DNA of 64,000 nucleotides from Bryobacteraceae bacterium (GTDB lineage Bacteria > Acidobacteriota > Terriglobia > Bryobacterales > Bryobacteraceae). The DNA is taken from contig JARKOC010000177.1 of the NCBI GenBank assembly GCA_029975915.1, positions 248,001 through 312,000 of the forward strand, read 5' to 3'. Numbering within the stretch: the stretch's first letter is position 1; every line of letters begins with the position of its first letter. Positions 43,379-52,672 of the stretch are shown piece after piece. Below the pieces are notes generated by a model. That model was not told the origin of the DNA and searched no databases. It was given only the letters and a program-made list of their open reading frames with translations. A program made the position numbers and the translations under genes.

Positions 43379-44731
43379 TCAGGGCATCGTGTTGCGTAGT
43401 CGCCGTAGTTTGTACAGGTTGTAACCCTTCATCAGACTGTCATAGAACAGAGCCGCGACAATCTTGCCGCCCGCCGGCATCGGGTGGATGAAATCGGCGC
43501 TCACCAGCCTCGGCTCCGCCATATACCACCTCCCCATCGTTCCCGGTCCGCCCATCGCCTCGAATGTGTTGTAGAACGCACACCCTTCTTCGCTGGCCAC
43601 TCTTGCCTGGATCGCCACCAGCCTCGGCAACGCCGGCACAGTCCCTATCTCCCCCCCTGCCTCCCGCACGCCCCTGTCCATCGGACTCATCACCAGGCAG
43701 GAAGTGTCCGGCAGTGCCCGGCGCACCCGCCTCAGCAGCTTCCGCAGGTCATCGTCATACGTCGAGTCCACGTACTTTGGGAAGCCGCTCTCATTGGTGC
43801 CGTAATTCAATATCACCAGGTCCGGTCTCACCTGCCGCAGCTGCTCAGCCCAATGCGCCTCATTGACGAAGTGCGCCAAGACGCCCGCCCACACTCCGTT
43901 CAGCCCCAGCGACTCATAGATCACCCCGCCCGCGCCGCTTTCAAACGACAAAGAAAACAAACGGACTTTGCCGGACACCACCTTCAACTCGATCTCACGG
44001 GCGCCCGGCGGTAACCGGTAAGCCTCCCGCGCCGCCCGTTGTTCCGGCATCTCCGTTTCCAGGACTCCGATTTCCTCGCCGTCTGCCGCAATCCGCACAG
44101 CGCCGCCACCAGGTTGGCCCATATAAGCCACGATCATCCGCTGGGTCCCGGCCTTCCTGAGTTTCACGCGGCTATAGGCGCCGGTGCTGCCTGTTAGACT
44201 CACACCGGCCAGCCCGTAGGCCCCGTCTTGTTCCCCCTTCAGCGTCGCCGGGGAAACCTGCCATCCGCCAGAACTGGAGTCCAGGTACCGGTGGTTGTAC
44301 CATGCCCACGGCCTGACGGGGACATAGGCTCCATGCCCGGCATCTCCAAACCTGCCTTGCATGAACTGCCGCACGTCGGCCGTGATCAGATCGCCCGTCG
44401 TGGGCGAATCGCCGTAGTGCAGAATCCGCGTCACCGGAGGCGATTCGCCGCGTTCCGTTCTCAACAAAGACGCATAGAATGCGTCGAGCGCTCCTTCTGG
44501 TCCTTGCAGTTTTAGAGCCGCCGCCCCTGCCGTCTCGATATCGGGGCGGAGCCGTCCCTGCTCATCTTCTTCCGGCGCCGCCTGCTTCCGCGGCTGGAAG
44601 TCCAGAACCGACGGCACGGTCGCCCACTCGAAGATCCTCCAGTTGTGGAACTGTGGGATAAACTGCGGTGCGGCGATAATCGCGCAGAATGTAACGATCG
44701 TCAGCAGCGATTTGAGGGGCCAGAGTTGCAT
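43379..44731 (-). CDS. SGNH/GDSL-fold membrane-anchored protein, putative O-acyltransferase (2)
   Basis: 450 residues. One N-terminal membrane helix (LLTIVTFCAIIAAPQFIP) acts as anchor or uncleaved signal. The SGNH blocks are RILHYGDSPTTGD (Ser109), ILNYGTNESGFP and SADFIHPMPAG. It shares its layout with the gene next to it (residual similarity in GAYGLAGVSLTGSTG versus GLYGLSGVSVSTREA), showing tandem duplication. Seven bases or fewer separate it from the MBOAT gene upstream; 22 bases separate it from the second paralogue. Confidence 0.85.
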   Translation of the reverse strand: MQLWPLKSLLTIVTFCAIIAAPQFIPQFHNWRIFEWATVPSVLDFQPRKQAAPEEDEQGRLRPDIETAGAAALKLQGPEGALDAFYASLLRTERGESPPVTRILHYGDSPTTGDLITADVRQFMQGRFGDAGHGAYVPVRPWAWYNHRYLDSSSGGWQVSPATLKGEQDGAYGLAGVSLTGSTGAYSRVKLRKAGTQRMIVAYMGQPGGGAVRIAADGEEIGVLETEMPEQRAAREAYRLPPGAREIELKVVSGKVRLFSLSFESGAGGVIYESLGLNGVWAGVLAHFVNEAHWAEQLRQVRPDLVILNYGTNESGFPKYVDSTYDDDLRKLLRRVRRALPDTSCLVMSPMDRGVREAGGEIGTVPALPRLVAIQARVASEEGCAFYNTFEAMGGPGTMGRWYMAEPRLVSADFIHPMPAGGKIVAALFYDSLMKGYNLYKLRRLRNTMP

Positions 44732-44737
44732 CGCTGT

Positions 44738-46147
44738 TCAGAATTGCGTGTACAGGAACGGCGCGGCCCCCGTCATGCTCAGATATTCAATCGCGATCAC
44801 CAGAGCCGCCAGCGCAGCCGCTTGCGCATAGAACGGCGCCTGGGTGAACCTGCTGGCCGTCCAATCCGACCATTTCCTCGGCATGAAGTGGCCGAACAAC
44901 GCGACGCCCATCACCACCGCCACGCCCAAGGTGATGTTGTCAAAGGCAACCGTCATCGAACCCAACCTCCCGAGAACCTCCACTGCATTCTCAATAGAGC
45001 TTGCCCGGAACCAGATCCAGGCGAACACAACGAAATGTACAGTCAGCAGCGACGGCCACAACCGTCTGGAAAATTGCTGGGGCGGCTTCGGGTTGCCCCG
45101 CGCAGTCCGCCAGCCATGCTGGATGGCCAACGCGCCGCCATGCAGCGCCCCCCATACGACAAAGGTCCAGTTCGCCCCATGCCACAACCCGCCCAGCAGC
45201 ATCGTCACGAACAGATTGATGTACGTGAAGACCTTCCACTTGGATCTCAACCCCGGGAGCGAGAAGTACAGATAGTCGCGTAGCCAGTTCGACAACGAAA
45301 TGTGCCACCGCCGCCAGAACTCGGCAATATTCAGCGACTGGTACGGCCGGTTGAAGTTCTCCGGCAGCTTCAGCCCGAGCAGTAGCGCGCTGCCAATGGC
45401 AATGTCGGTGTAGCCCGAAAAATCGTAGTACAGCTGCAAGGCATATCCATAAACGCCGATGAGCGTCTCCATGCCCGTGTAGAGGCCCGGCGTGTCGAAG
45501 ACCCGGTTCACCAGGTTCTCGGCAAGATAGTCGGCGATCAGGAACTTCTTGAACAGCCCTAGCCCAATGCGGTACAACGCCCGGCCCCCATCAGCCGCGG
45601 CTAGGCTCTTGCCGGCCTTCTCGAGTTGCGGCGCCAGCGCCAGCACCCGCGTAATCGGCCCCGAGAGCGTTGTCGGGAAGAAACTGACCGCCGTCATGTG
45701 CGCCAGCAGGCTGCGCACAGGTTTGCCGTCGCGCCGGTAGAGGTCAATCGTATAGGTCAGCGACTGGAAGCAGTAGAAGGAAATCCCCAGCGGGAATGTC
45801 CAGTGCCAGGCGGGAGGCTTCTCGCCCGTTAGCCCGCCCCAGGCGCCCAGAAAGAACGGCATGTACTTGAACGAGGCCAGAATCCCCAGGTTCATCGCCA
45901 CGCTCGAACTCACCAGCGCCCGCCTCTTCCACTGCTCCTTCGCAGCCCCCAAGCCAAGTCCGATCAGGTAGTCAGCCAACGAAGCTGCCGGAATCAGCGC
46001 GAGATAAAAGAGCCCCCACTTGGCGTAGAAAAAGTAGTTGGCCAGCAGCAACACCGCCAGTGACGCCGCCCTGAACCGCACCAGCGGCCAGTACAGCAGG
46101 AAGATGGCAATTAGGAAAACAAAATACGACGAACTGGTGAGCAGCAT
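44738..46147 (-). CDS. MBOAT-family membrane O-acyltransferase (AlgI/DltB-like)
   Basis: 469 residues with about 11-12 membrane segments. The MBOAT/AlgI core is ENFNRPYQSLNIAEFWRRWH, LSNWLRDYLYFSLPG, and GGLWHGANWTFVVWGALHGG with the catalytic His. The N-terminus MLLTSSSYFVFLIAIFLLYW is the classic AlgI start. It would take acyl groups from a cytoplasmic carrier and pass them across the membrane to the SGNH proteins encoded next. TATAAT on the minus strand lies 30 bases upstream, so this is the first gene of the cluster. Confidence 0.93.
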   Translation of the reverse strand: MLLTSSSYFVFLIAIFLLYWPLVRFRAASLAVLLLANYFFYAKWGLFYLALIPAASLADYLIGLGLGAAKEQWKRRALVSSSVAMNLGILASFKYMPFFLGAWGGLTGEKPPAWHWTFPLGISFYCFQSLTYTIDLYRRDGKPVRSLLAHMTAVSFFPTTLSGPITRVLALAPQLEKAGKSLAAADGGRALYRIGLGLFKKFLIADYLAENLVNRVFDTPGLYTGMETLIGVYGYALQLYYDFSGYTDIAIGSALLLGLKLPENFNRPYQSLNIAEFWRRWHISLSNWLRDYLYFSLPGLRSKWKVFTYINLFVTMLLGGLWHGANWTFVVWGALHGGALAIQHGWRTARGNPKPPQQFSRRLWPSLLTVHFVVFAWIWFRASSIENAVEVLGRLGSMTVAFDNITLGVAVVMGVALFGHFMPRKWSDWTASRFTQAPFYAQAAALAALVIAIEYLSMTGAAPFLYTQF

Positions 46148-46177
46148 TCAGGGCGGAGGCGAGAACCCGCCTTTGCT

Positions 46178-46183
46178 ATTATA
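46178..46183 (-). promoter_or_regulatory. -10 box (TATAAT) for the MBOAT operon
   Basis: Perfect TATAAT on the minus strand, 30 bases before the MBOAT ATG at 46147 and downstream of the MBL-fold stop at 46205. No good -35 is seen 17 bases further up. It supports an operon start at the MBOAT gene separate from the MBL gene. Confidence 0.5.
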
Positions 46184-46204
46184 TCCGCCGCCTTCGGTCC
46201 CGGC

Positions 46205-47215
46205 TTACGGATTGTAGGTTCTTGTATGCCCGTTGCGTTCGTTCGCAACCGTCATCGAGCCGTCTCTGCCGGCCGAAACCCCAATCCCATATCCATCGCA
46301 CTTCTCTTCCATGTTGGCGATCCGCTCCTCGGCCACATTCGCGTCCTTGCCCCCAGTGAGCGAGTAATGCAACTGCCACATGTCGCCGAGTTTAGGCGAT
46401 GAAGCGAACACCTTCCAGGCCGTGGGTGAACCGCCCTTCTTCGCCCCGTTGTTCATGACGATCACCCGCGGTCTGAGGCCGTGCACGATCGCCGCCGGAT
46501 TCGATTGGTCCAGCCCGTGGTGCGTCGTCAGGAACAGATCGACCGGCCCGATGTAATGCTCCGGGCAGGCAATCTCCAACTCCTTGTTCCAGGTCAGATC
46601 GGCCAAATCCACGAACCGGAACTTGCCGAACGTGAGCAGGAATCCGATGGACCGCCCATTCTCCGACGGATCATCCGCCTTGCGTTCAATGGCCGCGCAG
46701 AGCGGATTCTTCTGCCCGCCGCCTTTCAGCGGTTTTGGTATCTTTTCCCCGCGAGCGGTTACAATATCAATCCGGATGTCCTTTAGTTTCAATACATCGC
46801 CCGGCTTTACCTGCCTCCGTTTGACGCCCGTGGCCACCACCCGCAGATAGGCGTCCTCCAGTTCCTTCGGCCGCTTGCCGGTCTCTGTATTCGACCCGTG
46901 GTCGATCATCGTGCCGACCGGAAACATTTCGGCCAGTTGTGGTACCCCGCCGACATGATCCAGGTGATAGTGCGTCATCAACAGATAGTCGATCTTCGTC
47001 AGCCCGGCCTTCTTGGCCGCAGTCACGATTCGTTTGGCGTCGCGGCCGTCATAGCCCGGCCAGCCGGCATCGACCAGGATCGATTCCCCCGATGGCGTCA
47101 CGATCAGCGTCGCCTGCCCGCCTTCGGTGTCAATGAAATGGAAATCCACTGTCTTGCGCGGCCCGGCCGCAAAAGCCAGTCCGCACACCGCCAACACCAG
47201 CATCGCTCGCCGCAT
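46205..47215 (-). CDS. Secreted metallo-beta-lactamase-fold hydrolase
   Basis: 336 residues. Signal peptide MRRAMLVLAVCGLAFAAGPR; metal-binding motif THYHLDHVGG (HxHxDH, residues 82-87) and later LADLTWNKE and TTHHGLDQSNP. The layout resembles the ComEC/Rec2 beta-lactamase-like hydrolase type rather than true lactamases. Substrate unknown; it may act on nucleic acid or phospho-compounds in the periplasm. It lies 57 bases upstream of the MBOAT operon on the same strand and is divergent from the zinc-ribbon gene. Confidence 0.85.
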   Translation of the reverse strand: MRRAMLVLAVCGLAFAAGPRKTVDFHFIDTEGGQATLIVTPSGESILVDAGWPGYDGRDAKRIVTAAKKAGLTKIDYLLMTHYHLDHVGGVPQLAEMFPVGTMIDHGSNTETGKRPKELEDAYLRVVATGVKRRQVKPGDVLKLKDIRIDIVTARGEKIPKPLKGGGQKNPLCAAIERKADDPSENGRSIGFLLTFGKFRFVDLADLTWNKELEIACPEHYIGPVDLFLTTHHGLDQSNPAAIVHGLRPRVIVMNNGAKKGGSPTAWKVFASSPKLGDMWQLHYSLTGGKDANVAEERIANMEEKCDGYGIGVSAGRDGSMTVANERNGHTRTYNP

Positions 47216-47282
47216 GGCGGCATCGTATCATATGGAACTGATTGGATCTTGCTCTCGTAGTACACTACGGAAACATCTAGAA

Positions 47283-47759
47283 GTGCCTTTCTGTACACAG
47301 TGCGGTTTTCAGGTCCAGCCCACGGACACTTTCTGTGCCGCATGTGGTGCGCAGCAGCAGGGGACAGGGCCCGCCGCCCCGCGGCCAGCTTCGGCGGGGA
47401 CAAGCAAAGACCCCCTCGCCGGCTTGGATGACCGCCGGGCAGCCACACTCTGCTACATCCCGCTGGTCGGCTGGATCGTCTCCATCGTCGTGCTGGCCGC
47501 CGAACGGTTCCGCAACAGCCGCGAAACCCGCTTTCACGCCTTCCAGGGGCTGTACCTCTTCGTCGCCTGGCTCTTCGTCGACTGGGTCTTCTCCCCCTTC
47601 TCCCACATCGCCCAGCCCATGCGCATCACTTCCGGCATTATGAAAGTTGCTGTCTTCAGCGCCTGGATCTTCATGCTCGTCAAAACCAGCCAGGGCGAAA
47701 ACTTCCGCCTCCCCCTGCTCGGCGAACTTGCCGACCGCAGCGTCTCCGAGCAAAAGTAG
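47283..47759 (+). CDS. Zinc-ribbon protein with DUF4870-like membrane domain
   Basis: 158 residues from GTG 47283; the frame is open from 47127 but the N-terminal zinc ribbon (FCTQCGFQVQPTDTFCAACG, two CxxC) begins just after the GTG. A Pro/Ala linker follows, then membrane segments (LCYIPLVGWIVSIVVLA and LYLFVAWLFVDWVF) with the RFHAFQG motif typical of DUF4870-like proteins. Function unknown. TACACT at 47261-47266 is a possible -10. The LysE gene follows after 34 bases. Confidence 0.8.
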   Translation: MPFCTQCGFQVQPTDTFCAACGAQQQGTGPAAPRPASAGTSKDPLAGLDDRRAATLCYIPLVGWIVSIVVLAAERFRNSRETRFHAFQGLYLFVAWLFVDWVFSPFSHIAQPMRITSGIMKVAVFSAWIFMLVKTSQGENFRLPLLGELADRSVSEQK

Positions 47760-47793
47760 AGCCTCCCATTTTGGGCGGCGCTAGAATTTAGAC

Positions 47794-48417
47794 TTGCTTC
47801 AATACCTCCTTGCCGGCGCCGCACTTGGCATCACCTCCGGGATCGCTCCTGGCCCCATCCTCGCATTGGTGATGACCCAGACCCTCCGGTTTGGCCGCCG
47901 CGAAGGCATCCTCGTCTCTCTCGCCCCGCTCATCTCGGATCTCCCCATCGTCACCATCTCAATTCTGGTTCTCTCCCAGCTATCTGACACTGGCCCGCTC
48001 ATGGGCGTCATCTCCATCGCAGGCGCGATCTTCCTGACCGTGCTGGCTTTCGATTCGTTCCGCAGCCAAATGCCCGCGGCATCAGACTCCGGAGCTGAGC
48101 CCCGATCCCTCTTCAAGGCCGTAACGCTCAACCTGCTCAATCCACACGTCTACCTGTTTTGGATCACCGTCGGGGCGCCCTTCGTTCTGCGCGGATCAGA
48201 GGAAGGGCTCGCCGCGCCCGCCGCGTTTCTCGCCGCATTCTACGCCTGCCTTGTTGGATCGAAGGTGGCCATCGCCGTGCTGCTGGGCCGGGCTCGTAAC
48301 CTACTGACAGGAAAAGGATACGTCTACGCTCTGAGGGCTTTGGGCGGCGTTATGTTCCTTCTCGCCATCTGGCTCCTGGCCGAAGGCCTGCGCCGTATCG
48401 GGTTCGTTTGGTCGTAA
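47794..48417 (+). CDS. LysE/RhtB-family amino-acid exporter
   Basis: 207 residues from TTG 47794. The N-terminus LLAGAALGITSGIAPGPILA is the LysE signature, followed by membrane segments and VTLNLLNPHVYLFWITVGAP, the conserved NP motif of the family. It would export an amino acid or related compound through the inner membrane. TAGAAT at 47782-47787 ends only 6 bases before the TTG, so the transcript could be leaderless. Converges on the radical SAM gene. Confidence 0.87.
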   Translation: MLQYLLAGAALGITSGIAPGPILALVMTQTLRFGRREGILVSLAPLISDLPIVTISILVLSQLSDTGPLMGVISIAGAIFLTVLAFDSFRSQMPAASDSGAEPRSLFKAVTLNLLNPHVYLFWITVGAPFVLRGSEEGLAAPAAFLAAFYACLVGSKVAIAVLLGRARNLLTGKGYVYALRALGGVMFLLAIWLLAEGLRRIGFVWS

Positions 48418-48542
48418 TCTTCGGCATCGGGGTCCGCCGAGTCACGGGAATTGAAACTAGCTTTTTTTCAATACCTTACAGACTGCCTAGCCTACCGCCT
48501 CGCCGCCAGGTCAGAGTCTGGCCAGACGCGGTGTGGACCGCT

Positions 48543-50222
48543 TCAATCTCCCGTTTCCTCCGCTTCCGCGCTCAGCACGGGCAGCATCGGCCTCATCTGG
48601 TGGTCTGGAACAGGAACGTGGCTGGGCGTCCGATAAAGTGGTTCCCGATTTCCGGTCAAATCAAGATAGAGTTTCCGCCGCAGGTACCATTCCGGGAAGT
48701 GAGCGAAACGGAACAGCGGATACTTCATAGCCTGTCCGAAGAGCTTGCGGCCGAGCAAGTAGTAGTAAACCGGCACGCCTAGATTGAACTTCCACTGAAC
48801 GCTGCCGCCACGGAAGAAGTCGATGTTGTACCGCCAGCAGGTGAAGAAAAACTCCCACTGCAAATCGGTTAACTCCACTACCTTCGCGCTTTGCTGCTTA
48901 CTCAACCGCGTATCGTCAAGCGGCGTGAATAACGTCGGGATCACTGACCACTTTGAACCTTTGAGCGCGTAAAGCAGGTCGAGAGACTGCTTCGTGTCTT
49001 CCCGCGTTTCTCCAGGCAGCCCCAGGATGAAGGTACACATCGGGAACCAGTTGTGCCGGTTCATCACCTCCATCCCCTTGAGCACCACGTCCGGCCACTG
49101 CGACGGCTTGAAAGGATAGCACTTCCCTTTCATGAACCTCTCGAACAGCCGCACCGACCCGGTTTCCAGCCCAACGAACATCATCGCGTACCGCTGATCG
49201 GGGTGCGACGACGCGGGGTGCTGAAGCAAGCTCCTGCCGACGGCGATCTCGCTCAGTTCCTCGATCACGTGCGGTTCCGCCACCGCCGGCGAGATCGTCC
49301 CGTGAGTCATCATCACGTGCTTCACGCCCGGCACTTTCGCCACGCTTTCAAACAGCCGCTTCAGCGCCGGCGTGTTCGTCGCAAACCTCGGCCCCTGTTC
49401 ATAGAGGAAAAGATCCTCCGTCACCAGCAAGATCGATTCGGCCCCCTGTGCCACCTGGCGACGGACGTTTTCCAGAATGTGCGCCAGCGGAAACGACTTG
49501 CCCCCACGCAAAGCCACCGAACAGAACTGGCACCCCCGCCCGCAACCTCGCGTGATTTCCACCACCCCAAACGTCGACCGGTTCTCGATTAGGGGGATCC
49601 GTTCCAGCCTGGGGCTCTTGCAGTTCAGCGTCTCGGGCAGCGCCTCGCCTTCCGCCGCCTTGACGAACAGGTCAATCACCACATCCTCAGCCTCGCCGTT
49701 GACGATCGTGTCAATCCGCCACTCGGCTTGCTTGTTTGCATGCTGGATCTGCCAAGCACCGGGGCCGCCGACAATCAACTTGAAGTTGTCCTTATATTGC
49801 CTCAGAACCGGATGCGTGATCAGTCGCCGAAACTCCGCGGCGTTGATCGGTTCCGCCGCATGGCCGTAGAAGCCCGAATATACGTCGGTGGCGAAAGTGA
49901 TGCCCAGCGGGTTGTGGGCGTGGATTCCGACCACTCGTGTGGCGGGGCCAACAAACAGATGGAGCTGATCCGGATAACAGACCGCGATATCGTCCGCCGC
50001 AAACCGTTGCCGCAGCAGCGCTTCCACCACCCTTAATCCGTTCGGGACGTACTTGGCCTGCCCGTCCGGCCAAGTCTCGTTCTCCAGTGACCACCCGGTG
50101 AACAGTTTCGCGTATTTCTGCGGAAGCGTCGCCAGCAGCATCTGCCGCCAGCTCGACTGCATAAACTCGTTGGATTCCGAATTACTCGCGGCGAGAACTA
50201 TCTTCTTACCGTGATAACTCAA
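48543..50222 (-). CDS. B12-binding-type radical SAM protein
   Basis: 559 residues from TTG 50222, with GGGAGG 8 bases upstream. An N-terminal B12-binding-like region (DDIAVCYPDQLHLFVGPATR ... FKLIVGGPGAWQI) leads to the radical SAM domain with RGCGRGCQFCS (Cys227, 231, 234 as CxxxCxxC), FVGLETGSVRLFERFM and FILGLPGETREDT. It is probably a cobalamin-dependent methyltransferase or a BchE-like enzyme; the substrate is unknown. No DxHxxG cobalamin motif is seen, so B12 use is uncertain. No pathway genes are adjacent. Confidence 0.85.
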   Translation of the reverse strand: MSYHGKKIVLAASNSESNEFMQSSWRQMLLATLPQKYAKLFTGWSLENETWPDGQAKYVPNGLRVVEALLRQRFAADDIAVCYPDQLHLFVGPATRVVGIHAHNPLGITFATDVYSGFYGHAAEPINAAEFRRLITHPVLRQYKDNFKLIVGGPGAWQIQHANKQAEWRIDTIVNGEAEDVVIDLFVKAAEGEALPETLNCKSPRLERIPLIENRSTFGVVEITRGCGRGCQFCSVALRGGKSFPLAHILENVRRQVAQGAESILLVTEDLFLYEQGPRFATNTPALKRLFESVAKVPGVKHVMMTHGTISPAVAEPHVIEELSEIAVGRSLLQHPASSHPDQRYAMMFVGLETGSVRLFERFMKGKCYPFKPSQWPDVVLKGMEVMNRHNWFPMCTFILGLPGETREDTKQSLDLLYALKGSKWSVIPTLFTPLDDTRLSKQQSAKVVELTDLQWEFFFTCWRYNIDFFRGGSVQWKFNLGVPVYYYLLGRKLFGQAMKYPLFRFAHFPEWYLRRKLYLDLTGNREPLYRTPSHVPVPDHQMRPMLPVLSAEAEETGD

Positions 50223-50331
50223 GAGTTGCGCCTCCCTCGTTCAAGCGAAGACAACACCCATCGCAATCTATGTGCTACTGACCATATCACAGCCGCGCCG
50301 TGCGGCGGGCTGCCAGACGAGCGCTATACGC

Positions 50332-51087
50332 CTAGTCCAACGCCTTGCGGATAGCGGCCTCGGCCACCGGAGCCATCAACTCATAGCCCTTGGCGTTCGG
50401 ATGCAGCCCATCACCGGAAATCCCCGCCTTGAGGAATCCCTTCTCGTCCACCGTAGCCGCGTAATAATCGGCCAATCCCAGACCGTTGGCCGAGGCGTAT
50501 TCCTTGATCCATTTGTTCAGTCTGAGGATGTCGGCCGGCGGACGCCTCACCGTCTGCGGGCGCGATGTGTAATCGCTCACCGGCATCACCGTCGCAAAGA
50601 TCACCTTGATCCCGTGCGCCTTGGCGAGTTCCGCCATCGCCTGGTAGTTGTCGGTGATCATCTGGAGCGTCTGAGGACCGGTATTCCTGGACACATCATT
50701 TGTCCCCGCCAGAATGATCAGCGCCGCAGGCTTCAGCCGGATCACGTCGGGGAACATCCGGACGAGCATCTGCGATGTTGTTTGGCCGCTGATGCCGCGG
50801 TTCACATACGGCTTGCCGGGGAACGATTCGGCCAACTTCCAGCCGTCGGTGATCGAATCGCCCATGAAGACAACCCGCTTCGCCTCGGCTGGTAAAGCCT
50901 GCAATCTCAGATTGTCGGCATGGTAGCGTCCTAGCTGGTTCCAGTCCTGCAACTGGTCGGCCAAGCCCTGCGCTGCGTTCGCCAGGCAGCAGTTCGCCCT
51001 CGGTGGATTGAACTCTTCAACAATCTGCGCGCCCACCCCCGGCGCCAGCATCAGAATCACGGATAGAGAAAAGGTGAGTCGGTACAT
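50332..51087 (-). CDS. Secreted GDSL/SGNH esterase (PAF-acetylhydrolase-like)
   Basis: 251 residues. Signal peptide LTFSLSVILMLAPGVGAQIV; catalytic blocks VVFMGDSITDGW (Ser), GISGQTTSQM (Gly), LAGTNDVSRN (Asn) and SGDGLHPNAKGY (Asp-His). It is a complete, single-domain SGNH hydrolase of the TesA/PAF-AH group that cuts acyl esters, for example on sugars or lipids. It differs from the two large SGNH proteins of the acylation cluster in length and domain content. Confidence 0.9.
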   Translation of the reverse strand: MYRLTFSLSVILMLAPGVGAQIVEEFNPPRANCCLANAAQGLADQLQDWNQLGRYHADNLRLQALPAEAKRVVFMGDSITDGWKLAESFPGKPYVNRGISGQTTSQMLVRMFPDVIRLKPAALIILAGTNDVSRNTGPQTLQMITDNYQAMAELAKAHGIKVIFATVMPVSDYTSRPQTVRRPPADILRLNKWIKEYASANGLGLADYYAATVDEKGFLKAGISGDGLHPNAKGYELMAPVAEAAIRKALD

Positions 51088-51134
51088 GGCTTACGATGGG
51101 CAGCATAGCGCAAACCGCTTGGCCTCCGCCGCGT

Positions 51135-52364
51135 TCAGACCCGCGCCGCCGGCACATACCGCCGGTCAACGTAGTCCTCCAGCATCTCCATGAATTCCTC
51201 GGCGATGCGGTCCCCTTTGAGCGTCTTCACCAGTTGTCCATCGACATACACCGGCGCTTTCGGTTCCTCGAACGTTCCAGGCAGACTGATACCGATGTTG
51301 GCGTGTTTGGACTCGCCCGGCCCATTGACGATGCACCCCATTACCGCCACTTTCAGCTCCTCCACCCCTGGCCTCGACTCCTTCCACACCGGCATCTGCT
51401 CACGCAGATACCCCTGGATCTTCTCCGCAAGCTCCTGAAAATACGTGCTCGTCGTCCGCCCACACCCCGGACACGCCGTCACCTGCGGCGTAAAGCTCCT
51501 CAACCCCATCGATTGCAGAATCTGCTGCGACACAAGCACCTCTTCGGTCCGGTCCCCGCCCGGCGGCGGCGTCAACGACGCGCGGACCGTGTCGCCGATG
51601 CCATCCTGCAGCAGCACCGAAAGCGCCGCCGTCGTCGCCACAATTCCCTTCGCCCCCATCCCCGCCTCGGTCAGCCCCACATGCAGCGCGTAATTGCACT
51701 CCGCGGCAAGCATCCGGTAGACGTCGATCAGGTCCTGCACCGCCGACATCTTGGCGCTCAGGATGATCTTGTCCCGTCCCATGCCGTAGCTCTCAGCCGC
51801 CTGTGCCGATTCAATCGCCGACTGCACCAGCGCCCGCTTCATGACCTCTTCCGGCGGTTTCGGCTCGGACAACCGCCCGTTTTCGTCCATTAAGCGCGCC
51901 AGCAGCACCCCGTCCAGAGACCCCCAGTTCACCCCGATCCGTACCGGTTTGCCGTGCTCCAGCGCGACCTCGATCATTGTCCGGAAGTTGTCGTCCGTCT
52001 TCCGGCCAATGTTTACGTTTCCGGGATTGATCCGATATTTCGCGAGAGCTTTAGCGCACTCTGGGTACTTCTTCAGCAGAATGTGCCCGTTGTAGTGGAA
52101 ATCTCCCACGACGGGAACCTGGATGCCGAAGTTGCTCAAAGTTTCACAGATGACCGGGACGGCCCGCGCCGCCTCGTCCGTGTTCACGGTCACCCGCACC
52201 AGTTCCGAACCCGCCCGTGCCAGCGCCGCCACCTGGTTCACGGTGGCAGTGGTGTCTGCCGTGTCCGTGTTGGTCATCGACTGCACGACGATGGGCCGGC
52301 CGCCCCCGACGATGACGCCGCCGACGTTCACTGCAACTGTTTTATGCCGCACGATCTGTGCCAT
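51135..52364 (-). CDS. ispG: 4-hydroxy-3-methylbut-2-en-1-yl diphosphate synthase IspG
   Basis: 409 residues from ATG 52364, which has CAGGAG before it; the frame is open nine codons further. TIM-barrel motifs [15 protein letters not shown] and NPGNVNIG, then the 4Fe-4S ligands CPGCGRTTS and [15 protein letters not shown] are typical of bacterial IspG. It makes HMBPP from MEcPP in the MEP isoprenoid pathway, using flavodoxin or ferredoxin electrons. No other MEP genes lie in the window. Confidence 0.95.
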   Translation of the reverse strand: MAQIVRHKTVAVNVGGVIVGGGRPIVVQSMTNTDTADTTATVNQVAALARAGSELVRVTVNTDEAARAVPVICETLSNFGIQVPVVGDFHYNGHILLKKYPECAKALAKYRINPGNVNIGRKTDDNFRTMIEVALEHGKPVRIGVNWGSLDGVLLARLMDENGRLSEPKPPEEVMKRALVQSAIESAQAAESYGMGRDKIILSAKMSAVQDLIDVYRMLAAECNYALHVGLTEAGMGAKGIVATTAALSVLLQDGIGDTVRASLTPPPGGDRTEEVLVSQQILQSMGLRSFTPQVTACPGCGRTTSTYFQELAEKIQGYLREQMPVWKESRPGVEELKVAVMGCIVNGPGESKHANIGISLPGTFEEPKAPVYVDGQLVKTLKGDRIAEEFMEMLEDYVDRRYVPAARV

Positions 52365-52672
52365 GGGAAGACTCCTGCCTGGTGCGAACATTGGCCTCGG
52401 GATGAGGACGCGTCACCCCTCTACTGATGCGTCCACGCAATGCCCTAACCGTTTTGTGCACCCGGAATACACCAGTTTACCAGCCAATCCCGCGAATCCA
52501 AGCCGGACGCCCGTCCCATGATTAATTGATTTGACCAGGCTGGCGAATACCCGCACAATGGGGCTAAGCACCACCCTATGGGCGGGTGGTGGCAGCGATC
52601 ATCAGGCTGCAGACGCAACAACTTCGTCATTCGGAGGGGCGAAGTGTACACGGAATGTGGAACGAGGTCGTC
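52365..52672. promoter_or_regulatory. 308-base divergent region with promoter and leader hairpin
   Basis: No gene is supported. On the plus strand TTGACC (52531-52536), 17 bases, CACAAT (52554-52559) is a plausible promoter for the receiver-like gene at 52673. Its predicted transcript would begin just before an 8-bp hairpin (CACCACCC at 52569-52576 pairing with 52584-52591 around seven bases). No clear promoter was found for ispG on the other strand. Confidence 0.5.

Noticed and set aside
48516..48527. Palindrome GTCTGGCCAGAC between convergent genes
   Set aside because: Short, GC-balanced and located where neither gene has a promoter; likely chance or a weak terminator element.
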